This document shows, piece by piece, positions 6,049-15,800 of a stretch of 40,703 nucleotides of DNA. Position 1 is the first letter of the stretch. The number at the start of each line of letters is the position of its first letter. The notes beneath the pieces were generated by a model. The model made no database searches. It saw nothing but the letters and a program-made list of their open reading frames with translations, and had not been told where the DNA came from. The DNA comes from Deltaproteobacteria bacterium. GTDB taxonomy: Bacteria; Myxococcota; B64-G9. Position numbers and translations under genes: made by a program. The stretch lies in assembly GCA_016935365.1 (NCBI GenBank), contig JAFGRB010000078.1, positions 1 through 40,703 of the forward strand, in the 5' to 3' direction.

Positions 6049-8292
6049 ATGGACATAAAAGAGCCGCAACGAACGACGCGGAGGTGGGCGTGGGAACTGT
6101 CGGCGCTTGCTGTATCACTGCTGGGAGCATGTCTGCGCTGTTTGCCGTGGCGATTCGTGTTTTCCGATTCGGGCGTGATCCTCCCGGGCGTGGATCCTTA
6201 CTATCACCTGTGGCGTGCGAGCCGGCTTCTCGAGCAACTGCCTTCCATTCCCACGTTCGATCCTTACCTCAGCTATCCTGCCGCCGCATCAATACCTTGG
6301 CCGCCGGGCTTCGATCTTCTTCTGGCTCTACCTTCTCTGGTGGCGGGCCAGGAACAGATTTCGCTCGTCTGGGCTGCCCTGCTCATGCCTTTGCTCGGAG
6401 GATTGTCGGTTTACCTGACATATCGGTTGGGATCGCAGGTCTTCGATCGCCCTACCGGCCTAGTCGCTGCGGTATTGATGGCATGCATGCACGGGGCCAT
6501 CAGTTTCTCCTTCCTGGGTCGAGCGGATCACCACGGCCTCGTCGCACCGGTGAGCCTTCTATTGTTCTCCGCCTTTCTCGCGAGCCTTGACGCCGATTCG
6601 ATCCGTCGGACCTGGCTGTGGGGCGTCGTCTGCGGGCTGCTTGCTGCCGCTTCGGTCGGTTCTTGGATCGTCACACCACCTCTCTACTTCATACCCATCC
6701 CAGCTGTGCTCTTGTGGTCGTCGTTGCGAGGACACGGGGCGGCCATCCGACAGGCCACCTTTGCCGTCTTGATCCCAGCTGCCTCGCTGGTCGTCCTGGT
6801 GGTCGCAGCGACCGGCGACTTGCAGGGCAATCCCTGGTCCTTGTTTGGAAACTCGTGGTTTGTTGTTTTGCCCTATGGATTGTCTCTCATCGTATGTGGC
6901 CTGGGCGTCTGGCGTCCCATGACGGCACTCGGACTCGCCGTGGCCATCACCTTGGTGGGCATGTGTCTCCCCGCGGATGGTCTCCTAGGGCAGGCATTTC
7001 GGGTTGCCTTGGGCGACGAGAAGGTCTTTTCCTTGATCGGAGAGAGCGAGTCACTATTCCTGTACACGGGCTGGTTTACTCTTCGAAGACCAGCCAGCCT
7101 GTACTCCTATCTGATCCTGCTGATGCCGTTCATCCTCGTCATCATGACCTGGCGAGCTCATAGGCAAAGTAGGATAGAACCCGTGACGGGATTGATGTGG
7201 GCGGTGGTCTTCGGTTGGCTTTCATTTACCTTGCTGTCCATCCAACAGCGCTTTGGCGAGTTTGCCGCTCCGGCTCTGGCACTTGTCTTCGGCTGGAGCA
7301 TGGTGGCCGGCCTGCGTTTTTTCTGGAAGCGGCTGTCCGACGGCCCTGCTCGTAGTAAAGGCTTGATGGTTGTGCTCGTGTTGGCCTTGCTGGCGGCGCT
7401 TTCACCCCTCGCGACAAGCCTGCTCGAACTGGCCCCTGTCGATCCAGTCTCGTATCAGCGTTCCCTGCTGAAATTCGGGGAAGAGCTGTCGCGAAACACG
7501 CCAGAGCCCTGTGAGGTCGAAGGCAGGCCCGACTACGGCGTGGTCTCAGGATGGAAGGACTCCAACCCACTGCTCTGGTCTGCAAGACGTCCTGTGGCCA
7601 CGACCGTCTTCACGACCCCGGAGGGCCTCGCGGGCAACAGGGCTGTATTTCGCATACTCCTGTCGGAGGATGAGGAAGCAAGCTATCGAAGCATGAGCAG
7701 CTCGAAACTGAGTTACATCATCGTTTCCCCGATCGAGGACGATATCAATAGCATGGCGGATATCGCCGGCCTGAACACAGCATTTGTGCGCGTCGAAGAT
7801 CGCCTCATCTCCGGTAGGCGAATGAGGATTGTCAAGCCTCTTTCGCCCTTCCATCGCTGCGTTCACACGCGAGCTTTGCTGTTCGACGGGAGCCGAAGCA
7901 CTGTCGATGGTGTGCCTGTGTCCGCTCTGCGTCGCTTCAGGCTACATCTGGAGTCGAGAGAGCACATCGAGTACTTTGGCAGCGCGATCTCTCAATTCAA
8001 GGCCTTCGAGATCGTGAAAGGCGCCCTGCTGGTCGGTCGGGCACTGCCCGGGCAACAGGTTCGGCTGCGGCTCGGCATCGAGACCAACATCGGTCGCCGA
8101 TTCACATACGAGACGGAGACAAGGACTGAGGGCGATGGCGAGTTCCGCCTTCGAATCCCGTACTCGACAGGACCCACGAGCCGTCCCTGCAGAAGCATCG
8201 GGCTGGTGAGGCTCAAGATCGGAGACCGAGTGCGGAAACTGGCTGTTGGCGAAGAGGCGGTCATCAAAGGCCTTTCGATACCCGTCTTCTAG
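6049..8292 (+). CDS. STT3/AglB-type oligosaccharyltransferase-like membrane protein, copy 1
   Basis: This 747-residue protein has many hydrophobic segments through about residue 460 and a soluble C-terminal part. Motifs fit the STT3/PglB/AglB family (GT66), which moves lipid-linked oligosaccharide to Asn. They are D49-PYYH-53 in the first external loop, the GRADHHG motif at D160/H161/H162, and E332 in a GESESLF segment resembling the catalytic TIxE loop. GWKD at 501-504 sits at the expected WWDYG position. A C-terminal beta domain (residues about 650-747) ends in a QGRxFTYE/GDGEFRLRIPYS-like pattern seen in archaeal AglB. ATG 6049 was chosen because its product aligns with the paralogue from the first residue; TTG 5983 and ATG 6010 (GGGGA upstream) are alternatives. 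Base composition is visibly less GC-rich than its neighbours, suggesting transfer. Confidence 0.8.
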   Translation: MDIKEPQRTTRRWAWELSALAVSLLGACLRCLPWRFVFSDSGVILPGVDPYYHLWRASRLLEQLPSIPTFDPYLSYPAAASIPWPPGFDLLLALPSLVAGQEQISLVWAALLMPLLGGLSVYLTYRLGSQVFDRPTGLVAAVLMACMHGAISFSFLGRADHHGLVAPVSLLLFSAFLASLDADSIRRTWLWGVVCGLLAAASVGSWIVTPPLYFIPIPAVLLWSSLRGHGAAIRQATFAVLIPAASLVVLVVAATGDLQGNPWSLFGNSWFVVLPYGLSLIVCGLGVWRPMTALGLAVAITLVGMCLPADGLLGQAFRVALGDEKVFSLIGESESLFLYTGWFTLRRPASLYSYLILLMPFILVIMTWRAHRQSRIEPVTGLMWAVVFGWLSFTLLSIQQRFGEFAAPALALVFGWSMVAGLRFFWKRLSDGPARSKGLMVVLVLALLAALSPLATSLLELAPVDPVSYQRSLLKFGEELSRNTPEPCEVEGRPDYGVVSGWKDSNPLLWSARRPVATTVFTTPEGLAGNRAVFRILLSEDEEASYRSMSSSKLSYIIVSPIEDDINSMADIAGLNTAFVRVEDRLISGRRMRIVKPLSPFHRCVHTRALLFDGSRSTVDGVPVSALRRFRLHLESREHIEYFGSAISQFKAFEIVKGALLVGRALPGQQVRLRLGIETNIGRRFTYETETRTEGDGEFRLRIPYSTGPTSRPCRSIGLVRLKIGDRVRKLAVGEEAVIKGLSIPVF

Positions 8293-8392
8293 TTGCCGCA
8301 GCTGCTATAATCACTGGACACCGCGATCCGGAGGTCGGCGTTCTCGAAGGGTGGCTTTGTACCCCTTGCTGGCCGGTTCTTGTAGCCTCGTT
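8293..8392. other. Convergent intergenic spacer between the two oligosaccharyltransferase genes
   Basis: These 100 bases separate the two stop codons. I see only a weak five-base stem (AAGGG and CCCTT around 8347-8366) and no T-run terminator on either strand. No gene-sized open frame with coding character is present. Confidence 0.5.
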
Positions 8393-10642
8393 TCAGGGAT
8401 TCGCCACGGGCACGAGCCGTCCCAGGCGTACATCTTGCTCGACGACTTCGACGCGCTGGACGCGCTCGCCCACCTTGATCCGATATGGACCGCGGGCCGT
8501 GCAGGGCCAGGGACCACCGGATGTCGGATAGGGGACGCACATGCAGTATCGGCCCTGCGCGTCGGCAACGCAGGACTGGCGGTAGGTGAAACGACGGCCA
8601 GCGTTCGTCTCGACAGCCAGGCGGAGCTGGATGAGCTGGCCCGGCTCGGCGTTGCCTTCCATCCGCGCCCCGGCGACGCGTTCGAAGGCCTTGACTGCGG
8701 CAACCCGCACGCCGAGGTAGTCGACCCCGGTCTTCGACTCGAGCAGCAAGCGGAAGTGGGACAGGCCTTCCATCGGACGTCCATCCGGCAGCGCGGCACT
8801 TCCGTCCGCGATCAGCGCCCGCGTATGCACGGCCTGAGTGAATGGCGGGAGCGACCGGACGTGGCGGATGGGCTCGGCTTGGGTGTAGTCATCGCGGATC
8901 TGGAGATATTCCGTATCGATCCCCGCCAGCTCGGCCATCTGTTGGACTTCATCCATGATCGGCGAGACGATCAGGAACCGAAGGCGCGCTTTTTCCATGA
9001 AGGTGATCACCGCCTGCTCGTCTGCCGATAGCATCGCCGCGAAGGATGCTCGATTGCCCGCGCGTGCTCGATCTGACGCGAAGGAGCTCGCAGAGACTGG
9101 CCAACCCGAAGCCCAGAGCAGCGGGTGGGCATCGCGCCAGCCGGTGAGCATGCCGGTTCTCGGAAGGCCAGCTGGCGTGATCTCCGGTGGGGCGATTTCC
9201 GCGAGTTCATGTCCAAAGCGCACCAGCGACCTTTGCCAGGATGCGGGATCTCTCGACGCGAAGTCCAGGTTGCTGCTCAGAAGAGGGGATGCGGCTGCGA
9301 GTATCGAGATGCTCAGTGCGCAGGCGAGAACCCAGGCACGTATTCGAGCACCGGTCGTGCGGGACCCGATGATCTGTTGGCGTGCGGCTCTCGCGCCAGC
9401 CACGATGGCCCACGCATAGAGCAACGCCAGGGCCGGTGCCGCATACTCGCCGAAACGCTGCTGAAGCCAGAGCAAGACGATTCCCAGCCCGGCGAAGAGC
9501 ACGAGCAGCAAGCGCCCCGGATCGGCTCTGCGTCGGCTTTGCCATGCGAGCGCGGCCCAGATGAAAGGGCAGATGAAGATGAAGTAGGTATAGAGATGGG
9601 CTGGGTGCCATGGAGCGAACCTGAATTCGTGGATGAAGAGAGGGGAGCTCTCACCGACCATGTGGTAGTCGGCCGAGCGACCGCTGACCACGCTCAGCAT
9701 CTCGCCGATCGGCCCGGTGTCCGGCCAGGCCAAGCAGATGCCGATCAGCCCTGCCAGGCCGATACCCGCCGTCAGCAGTGCGATCCGGGGCCGCCAGGTC
9801 GAGAGCAGACCCCAACCAGCCAGGGCCGCGAAGAGCGCGGCGTGCATCCATGAGGCATGGTAGAGGTCGAAGGGCCTGTCGGGCTTCGTGAGCAAGGCGG
9901 CGAGAGTTGCACACAGCACAGCCGCGCTCAGCAAGCTCGCCAACGCGGGCCGTCGCCAGCGTCCGGGCGAGAGGATCGAGAGCCAGGCACACGCGATGGG
10001 CACGGGGAGAAAGTACAGCGCCGGGGTGACGATCCACGAGGCGAGCGAGAAGGCTGCGGCCAGGCCGCAGCCCACACCCCAGAGCCAGTTGCGATGAGCA
10101 TTGCGGCTGCGCAAGCTGGCGAGGAAGGCCAGAAAGCAGGCCAGCGTGACGGGTGCGACGAGGCCGTGGTGATCGGCTCGCCCTAGAAAGCTGATGCTCA
10201 CGGCACCGAACATGGTCGCGACGATCAGAGAGGCGACGAGGCCCGTGGGGCGGTCGAATATCCTCCGGCCCAGGCGCCAGGTCAGATAGACCGACAGCCC
10301 GCCCAGAAGCGGCATCAGCAAGGCAGCCCACGCCTCGAAGGGTGCGCGCTGGCCGGCGATGATCGAAGGCAAGGCGAGCAGCAGATCGAAGCCCGGCGGC
10401 CAGGGTATCGTCCCGCCGCCCGGGAAGCTCAACCAGGCGTCAAAGGAGGGTATGCTGGGCCAATGCTCGATGATCAACTGGGCGCGGCGCAGGTGGTAGT
10501 ATGGATCCACGGTCGGCAGCACGATCCCCTCGGGCGAGAAGATATGGCGCCAGGGGAGGCAGCGTATCACCACTCCGGCCGACGAGATGGCAAGCGCTGC
10601 CAACTCCCAGAGCCAGCTCCGGGTGCGATCCGCTCCATCCAT
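8393..10642 (-). CDS. STT3/AglB-type oligosaccharyltransferase-like membrane protein, copy 2
   Basis: This 749-residue paralogue of the preceding gene is encoded tail-to-tail with it; the stops are 100 bases apart. Corresponding motifs fall at nearly identical positions: D46-PYYH-50, GRADHHG, E331 in GESSPLF, and GWRD with W502/D504. The C-terminal beta domain is more archaeal-looking here, with RRFTYRQS and DAQGRYCMCVPYP. Catalytic acidic residues are present but the WWDYG signature is degenerate in both copies. Start ATG 10642 gives collinearity with copy 1; ATG 10681 (GGGGA seven bases upstream) and 10726 are alternatives. A TATACT box lies six bases before ATG 10642, which would make a leaderless message. 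Membrane location is likely; the sugar donor and the target protein are unknown. Confidence 0.8.
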   Translation of the reverse strand: MDGADRTRSWLWELAALAISSAGVVIRCLPWRHIFSPEGIVLPTVDPYYHLRRAQLIIEHWPSIPSFDAWLSFPGGGTIPWPPGFDLLLALPSIIAGQRAPFEAWAALLMPLLGGLSVYLTWRLGRRIFDRPTGLVASLIVATMFGAVSISFLGRADHHGLVAPVTLACFLAFLASLRSRNAHRNWLWGVGCGLAAAFSLASWIVTPALYFLPVPIACAWLSILSPGRWRRPALASLLSAAVLCATLAALLTKPDRPFDLYHASWMHAALFAALAGWGLLSTWRPRIALLTAGIGLAGLIGICLAWPDTGPIGEMLSVVSGRSADYHMVGESSPLFIHEFRFAPWHPAHLYTYFIFICPFIWAALAWQSRRRADPGRLLLVLFAGLGIVLLWLQQRFGEYAAPALALLYAWAIVAGARAARQQIIGSRTTGARIRAWVLACALSISILAAASPLLSSNLDFASRDPASWQRSLVRFGHELAEIAPPEITPAGLPRTGMLTGWRDAHPLLWASGWPVSASSFASDRARAGNRASFAAMLSADEQAVITFMEKARLRFLIVSPIMDEVQQMAELAGIDTEYLQIRDDYTQAEPIRHVRSLPPFTQAVHTRALIADGSAALPDGRPMEGLSHFRLLLESKTGVDYLGVRVAAVKAFERVAGARMEGNAEPGQLIQLRLAVETNAGRRFTYRQSCVADAQGRYCMCVPYPTSGGPWPCTARGPYRIKVGERVQRVEVVEQDVRLGRLVPVANP

Positions 10643-10946
10643 GCGGCGAGTATAGCCCAGGGGAAGAGCCTCCGTCCCCATTTCACTTTCCCCATTTCGC
10701 TCCGGACTGGTGTCTGCACTTGCCATCCCGGCTCTCTCGGGTGCCTCGGATTCTCCTTGTAGTTAGGGCACTTCGGCGCAGACCCGGCGAGTGCTCGAAC
10801 AATGGATGGTGACAGATTGGCGCATATTGTCGACGGGCCACAAAGAAAATCCTGTTCAATCGATGTGATATATCGTGGGCCGAACTTGGTACAAAGCTTG
10901 CCAGGCAGAGCGAAGGTGTCGGGAGGATGGGGACGGAGGTCTTGTG
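10643..10946. other. Divergent intergenic region between oligosaccharyltransferase copy 2 and NlpC-like gene
   Basis: This 304-base region separates two divergent genes. The minus-strand side has TATACT directly ahead of ATG 10642. The plus-strand side has an AT-rich segment (10835-10880) and ends in the strong ribosome site GGAGGT at 10935-10940. If copy 2 starts at 10681 or 10726, the region shrinks accordingly. No RNA gene, repeat or further coding frame was recognised. Confidence 0.5.
10649..10654 (-). promoter_or_regulatory. TATACT -10 box six bases before ATG 10642 (possible leaderless start)
   Basis: On the minus strand TATACT matches the sigma-70 -10 consensus at five of six positions, with six bases between it and the ATG. 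No convincing -35 hexamer is found 16-18 bases upstream. It supports, but does not prove, the shorter start of oligosaccharyltransferase copy 2. Confidence 0.35.
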
Positions 10947-12725
10947 ATGCGAGGTGTGCAGGTCCTTTTCTTGATCGGGTTCCTGGTCTCGGCCCGGGAA
11001 TCGCTCGGCTCGACCCAGACGATGAGCCGGGACGAGATCATCGACCTGGCCCGGAGCGCGGTCGGTTACTCCTACTGGTGGGGCGGCGGCTGCTGGCGGA
11101 CGGACGGATGCCAGCACGGCTCTTGCTCGGGATCCTGCCCCAACTGTACGCATACGGGCTCCTACGGTGCCGACTGCTCAGGGCTCGCGGCCAAGGTCTG
11201 GCAGGTGCCCAGCCCCTCGCCGGTCACGACCAACAGCCATCCCTACTCCACCTATCACTTCCGCTACTCCTTCACGCACTGGAGCCAGATCCAGCGCGAG
11301 AGCGCGCAGCGCGGCGACTGCTTGGTCTACCGCAACAGTGCGAACACCGGAGGCCACATCGTCGTGTACGAGAGCGGCGATCCCTGGGGCAGCATGTGGC
11401 TGTACGAGGCGCGCGGCTGTTCGTACGGTATCGTGCACAACCTGCGCTCGCTCTCGTCGAGCTACATCGCCATCCGGCGCGATGCGTTGGCGAGCGGCCC
11501 GGCTTCGGGCAAGCTCCAGGGCGTCGTGTTCGTCGATCGCGGGCAGGGGACGGCCGACATGAGCGAGCGGATTCCGGGCGCCGTGGTCAGCGCAGGCGGC
11601 CAGAGCGCGAGCACCCGTGCCGATGACGCGTACTGGAGCTTCGATCTCGCTCCCGGCGACTACGATCTGCACGCCTCGGCCACGGGGTATTCCGCCGCTT
11701 CGCGCAGCTGCGCGGTCAGCGCGGGTGGCGAGACCTGGTGCTCGATCGGGCTCGCCCCGGTCTGCGTACCGGACTGCAGCGGGCGCAGCTGTGGTCCGGA
11801 CGGCTGCGGTGGGAGCTGTGGGAGCTGCGCTGCCGGGCATGCTTGCGAGGCGGGCCAATGCCGCTGCGTGCCCGACTGCACCGGGCTTGCGTGCGGCCCG
11901 GATCCGATCTGCGGATCGAGCTGCGGCGATTGCCCCGCTGCTTGGGCCTGCGGGGAGGGCGGTGTATGCGCCTGCGTGCCGGAATGCGGCGGCAGGCAGT
12001 GCGGGCCGGATCCCGCCTGCGGGATGCCCTGCGGTGAGTGTGGCCCAGGGCTGGTCTGCCAATCTTCTGGGCTCTGCTCACCCGTATCCTGTGAGCCGGA
12101 TTGCGCCGGCCGCCAGTGCGGTCCGGATCCGCGCTGTGGAGCGAGCTGCGGGGGATGCGCGGAAGGGCAGACCTGCAACCCGCAGGGCGAGTGCGTCGCG
12201 TTCGATTGTGTACCGGACTGCAGCTCGAGGGAGTGCGGCCTGGATCCGCGCTGCGGGGCGATCTGCGGGCACTGCGATCCGGATCGCTTCTGCGACCTGG
12301 ATGGCTCGTGCCAGCCCATCGACCCCGATCGCGCCAAGCTCTATGGCTGGGTGGTGGAGCTGGCCGAGCCGGCCGAGCGGGGCAGGCGCATCGGCGGTGC
12401 CTGTGTCTGTGCGCAAGGGCAGGGGATCGTCCAGACAGATGTCTCGGGCTACTTCGAGCTGCTCGTCCTTCCGGGTGAGCACGTCCTTTCAGCGGCAGCA
12501 CAGGGATACTTGCCCGGATCGCTGGAATGCTCGGGCGCGGCTGGTACCGGAGCCGAGTGCAGCGTCTCGCTGGAGCCCCTCCTGCGGAGAGCTGCCGGAT
12601 CCGACGAGCAGGAGCTGGTCATCCAGGGCGGCTGCAGCGCAGCCGGCGGTCAGGGCCTGGACCTGCTCGCAGCTCTCGGCCTGTGGCTGCTTCTCGTCCA
12701 CCGCCGGCGACGAAGGGCAGCCTGA
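10947..12725 (+). CDS. Secreted NlpC/P60-like protein with cysteine-rich repeats and MYXO-CTERM-like tail
   Basis: The 592-residue protein begins at ATG 10947, six bases after GGAGGT, with a signal peptide. The N-terminal domain fits the NlpC/P60 or CHAP cysteine-peptidase fold: YGADCSGL with C77 and GGHIVVYE with H137. In this family it would cut peptidoglycan stem peptides or related amides. A carboxypeptidase-regulatory-like beta domain follows. Next come five cysteine-rich repeats of the type CVPDCxGRxCGPDPxCGxxC, a second beta domain, and a C-terminal tail of GGC, a hydrophobic stretch and RRRRR. That tail resembles MYXO-CTERM sorting signals, which are cleaved and anchored at the surface. 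Extracellular or outer-surface location is therefore likely. Internal cysteines beyond the catalytic one probably form disulfides. Confidence 0.85.
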   Translation: MRGVQVLFLIGFLVSARESLGSTQTMSRDEIIDLARSAVGYSYWWGGGCWRTDGCQHGSCSGSCPNCTHTGSYGADCSGLAAKVWQVPSPSPVTTNSHPYSTYHFRYSFTHWSQIQRESAQRGDCLVYRNSANTGGHIVVYESGDPWGSMWLYEARGCSYGIVHNLRSLSSSYIAIRRDALASGPASGKLQGVVFVDRGQGTADMSERIPGAVVSAGGQSASTRADDAYWSFDLAPGDYDLHASATGYSAASRSCAVSAGGETWCSIGLAPVCVPDCSGRSCGPDGCGGSCGSCAAGHACEAGQCRCVPDCTGLACGPDPICGSSCGDCPAAWACGEGGVCACVPECGGRQCGPDPACGMPCGECGPGLVCQSSGLCSPVSCEPDCAGRQCGPDPRCGASCGGCAEGQTCNPQGECVAFDCVPDCSSRECGLDPRCGAICGHCDPDRFCDLDGSCQPIDPDRAKLYGWVVELAEPAERGRRIGGACVCAQGQGIVQTDVSGYFELLVLPGEHVLSAAAQGYLPGSLECSGAAGTGAECSVSLEPLLRRAAGSDEQELVIQGGCSAAGGQGLDLLAALGLWLLLVHRRRRRAA

Positions 12726-12761
12726 TCGCCGCCTTCGAAAGACCCCTCCATCTTGTTGCTT

Positions 12762-12788
12762 TTGCAAGTATGGGCTGTGTGCTATGAA
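12762..12788 (+). promoter_or_regulatory. Possible sigma-70 promoter upstream of the GH13 gene
   Basis: TTGCAA (12762-12767) and an extended -10, TGC-TATGAA (12780-12788), are separated by 15 bases, which is short. The extended -10 could compensate. It would start transcription near 12795, about 35 bases before ATG 12830. This is the only AT-rich patch between the two genes. Confidence 0.3.
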
Positions 12789-12829
12789 TGGATCCGTTCC
12801 TCTCGACAGTGGCTCGGAGGGCGGACGAG

Positions 12830-15800
12830 ATGTCGAAACTTGCAAGTATCTCGGCGGTTTTGCTGTGGAGCCTTCGCTTTTTCGCCTGCGGTGGCAGCCA
12901 TCACGGCGCTGATGCCTCCCTGCCGGACGCCGGGCTCGACGGGCATGCCGACGGCTCGGATGCCGGTGGAGACCGGCTGGCTGCGCCCGAGCTGCTCTCC
13001 GTGGATCCCGACAGAGGACCGGCTTCCGGCGGCACGCGGGTCGTGCTGACGGGCCGGTCCTTCTCTTCCGGGGCCACGGTCCGCTTTGGCGCCGTGGTGG
13101 CCGCGGAGCTGCAGCTCACCTCGGCGTCACAGATCGAGGCCGTGACCCCGCCCGGATCGGCCGGCCCCGTCTCGGTGCGCCTGACGAATCCCGATGGCCA
13201 GTACTCCCAGCTGGAGCAGGCCTTCACGTACACCGAGCCCGAGGCGGGAGACTGCCCGCGAGAGACGAACTGCCAGGCGGCCATGGCGGAGTTCAGCTTC
13301 CATACCGGCAATCCAGCCGACAGCGTCAAGCTGGCCGGCGAGTTCACCGGCTGGCTGGATGGGGCCATCCCCATGCAGGGCGACGGCCAGGGGGACTTCA
13401 CGACAGCCGTCAGGCTGCGAGAGGGGCGCTACGAGTACAAGTTCGTGGTCAATGACTCGGACTGGTTCGCCGATCCGGAGGCTGGCGATCCCGAGCCCTT
13501 CTTCGGCAACAGCGTGCGCTTGCACGACAACCCCTGCACACCGAACCTGGTCGAGCCGGAGCCGGCCTACGGCGAGATCTTCAGCCTCTCCCTGGTGACC
13601 ATCGGCGCTCGCTACGTCGACTCGGACGCGGCTGCGGGCATCGACCCCGACAGCATCTGCGCGGTGGTCGACGGCCAGGTGCAGCGCGCGGAATACGATC
13701 CCGACTCGGATCGGATCTCGGTGCGGCTTGCCGATCTGGAAGACGGCGATCATCGCTGGTTCATGTCCGCGGCCGACACCGAAGGCCATCGCTCGGCGGA
13801 GATCTCCGGCATGTTCACGATCGACGTGATCGGACAGGCGCCGGTCGCCGATGGCGGGCACACGATCTTCGCCTATCCGGGAGAATGGGTCGTGCTCGAC
13901 GGCACCTGGAGCCGCGATCCGGATGGCATCGCGATAGGCGGATACAGCTGGATCCAGACCGACGGCGCACCGGTCGCGCTCGAGCCCCAGCCGGTCACGC
14001 CCGCGGAGGGTTACCACTGCGACTGGGACTGCGATTTCGCATCCGACGGCCAGCCCCCCCTGACCGAGGCGCTGATGGGCTTCAGCCCGCCAGCAGCCGG
14101 CACCTATCGCTTCGAGCTGACGGTCAGCGATGACGACGGCAGCTCGCATCCGGCTGCGGCCGAGGTGATCGCGCTCAGCGGAGCGCGCGGTCAGGTGCCG
14201 CGGCTGCGGCTGGCCGTGTCCAGCTCCCATGGCTCGGTCAGCCTGGAGGCGGTCGGGGCGCCGGGTGCGAGCGTGCGCTTTCTCTCCGACGCTCGCAACC
14301 CGGCCGCGGTCCAGCTCGCTCCCGACGACCGGACGCTGCTCCTGCGCCCTCAGGATCTGTCGGCCGACGGGGCCTACTTCTTCTACGCTGTGGCCGAGCA
14401 GGGCGGCGCCCAGGGCGAGCCGGCCACCGCGTTGGTGCGCAAGCAGGGCGGCGCACTCGATGGGTCGGACTTCGACTCCCCGCCCGACTGGCTGCCCGAT
14501 GCCCAGATCTACGAGATCTACGTGCGCGGCTTTGCGGACAGCGACGGGGACGGCGCGGGTGACTTCCAGGGCCTGGTGGACAAGCTCGACTACCTCGAGG
14601 ATCTGGGCGTCGACACCTTGTGGCTCATGCCGGTCTTCGAGTCCGCCGACCACGCCCATGGCTATCACAGCATGAACTACTACCGCGCAGAGCGGGACTA
14701 CGGCAACGACACGGCCCTCGTCGATCTCGTTCGCGCCGCCCACGAGCGGGGCATGCGGATCGTGCTCGACCTGGTCATCAACCACGTCTCCCGACAGCAT
14801 CCCATGTTCCAGTCGGCCACATTGCAGCCGGGCTCGCGCTGGCGCGACCACTTCATCTGGTTCGCCAACCGCTCTGGCTCCGATCCCCTCATCTCCCAGT
14901 ATGGCTTCGGGCGCGAGCTGGGCGGTACGCGGCTGACCATCAGCTCGGGCTGGGGCGACATCCCGGATGTGAACTTCGGCAACCCGGTCGCCCGCCAGCG
15001 CTTCTTCGAGGTGGCCCACTACTGGATGGATCCGGACGGTGACGGCGACTTCTCCGACGGCGTGGACGGCTTCCGGCTCGATCACGTCACCGGACCCGCG
15101 CACAGGGTCTGGCGCAACCTGCGCCGCGAGCTCAAGGCCCGGCGGCCCGATCTGCTGCTGCTGGCCGAGGTGTTTCGGGACTTCGACAATGGAGGTCAGG
15201 GATACGGGATCAAGGACTACTACCCCGAGTTCGACCTGGCCTTCACCTTCCCTTTCTACTGGGTGGCCCACGGCATCTTCGCCGGTGGCGAGCCGGCCGG
15301 CGGCTGTGCGGAGCCCTGCGGTCTGGACTGGCTCATGGCCGCCATCGATGAGCGCTTCGCTGACGATGCGGTGATGTGCTTCTTCGTCGAGAACCACGAT
15401 GTGCCCTGGTACTCGACGGTCTTCGAGACTTTCGGCCGAAGCGAGGGCAAGCTCATCGCGGCCAATGCCCTGATGCAGACGCTGCCCAACACACCTCAGC
15501 TGCTCTACGGCCAGGAGCTGGGGACCACCCACTGGCGGGGTATGATGCCCTGGGCGCTGGACAGGCCGGACAACACCCTCAAGGCGGCCTTTCGCGAGCA
15601 GATGCTGCTCAGGCGCGACTGCGAGGCGCTGCGACGAGGATCCTATCGGCGCCTGGATGTGACGGGCGGGCCGGCTCAGGACGTCTTTGCCTTTGCCCGC
15701 ACGGGCGAGCAGGAGACGATCGTGGTGGTGATCAACACCCGCGGCTGGCCGGCCGACGCGGTGGAGGTGGACCTGGCTCCACTGGCGACGAGCCCCGCCG

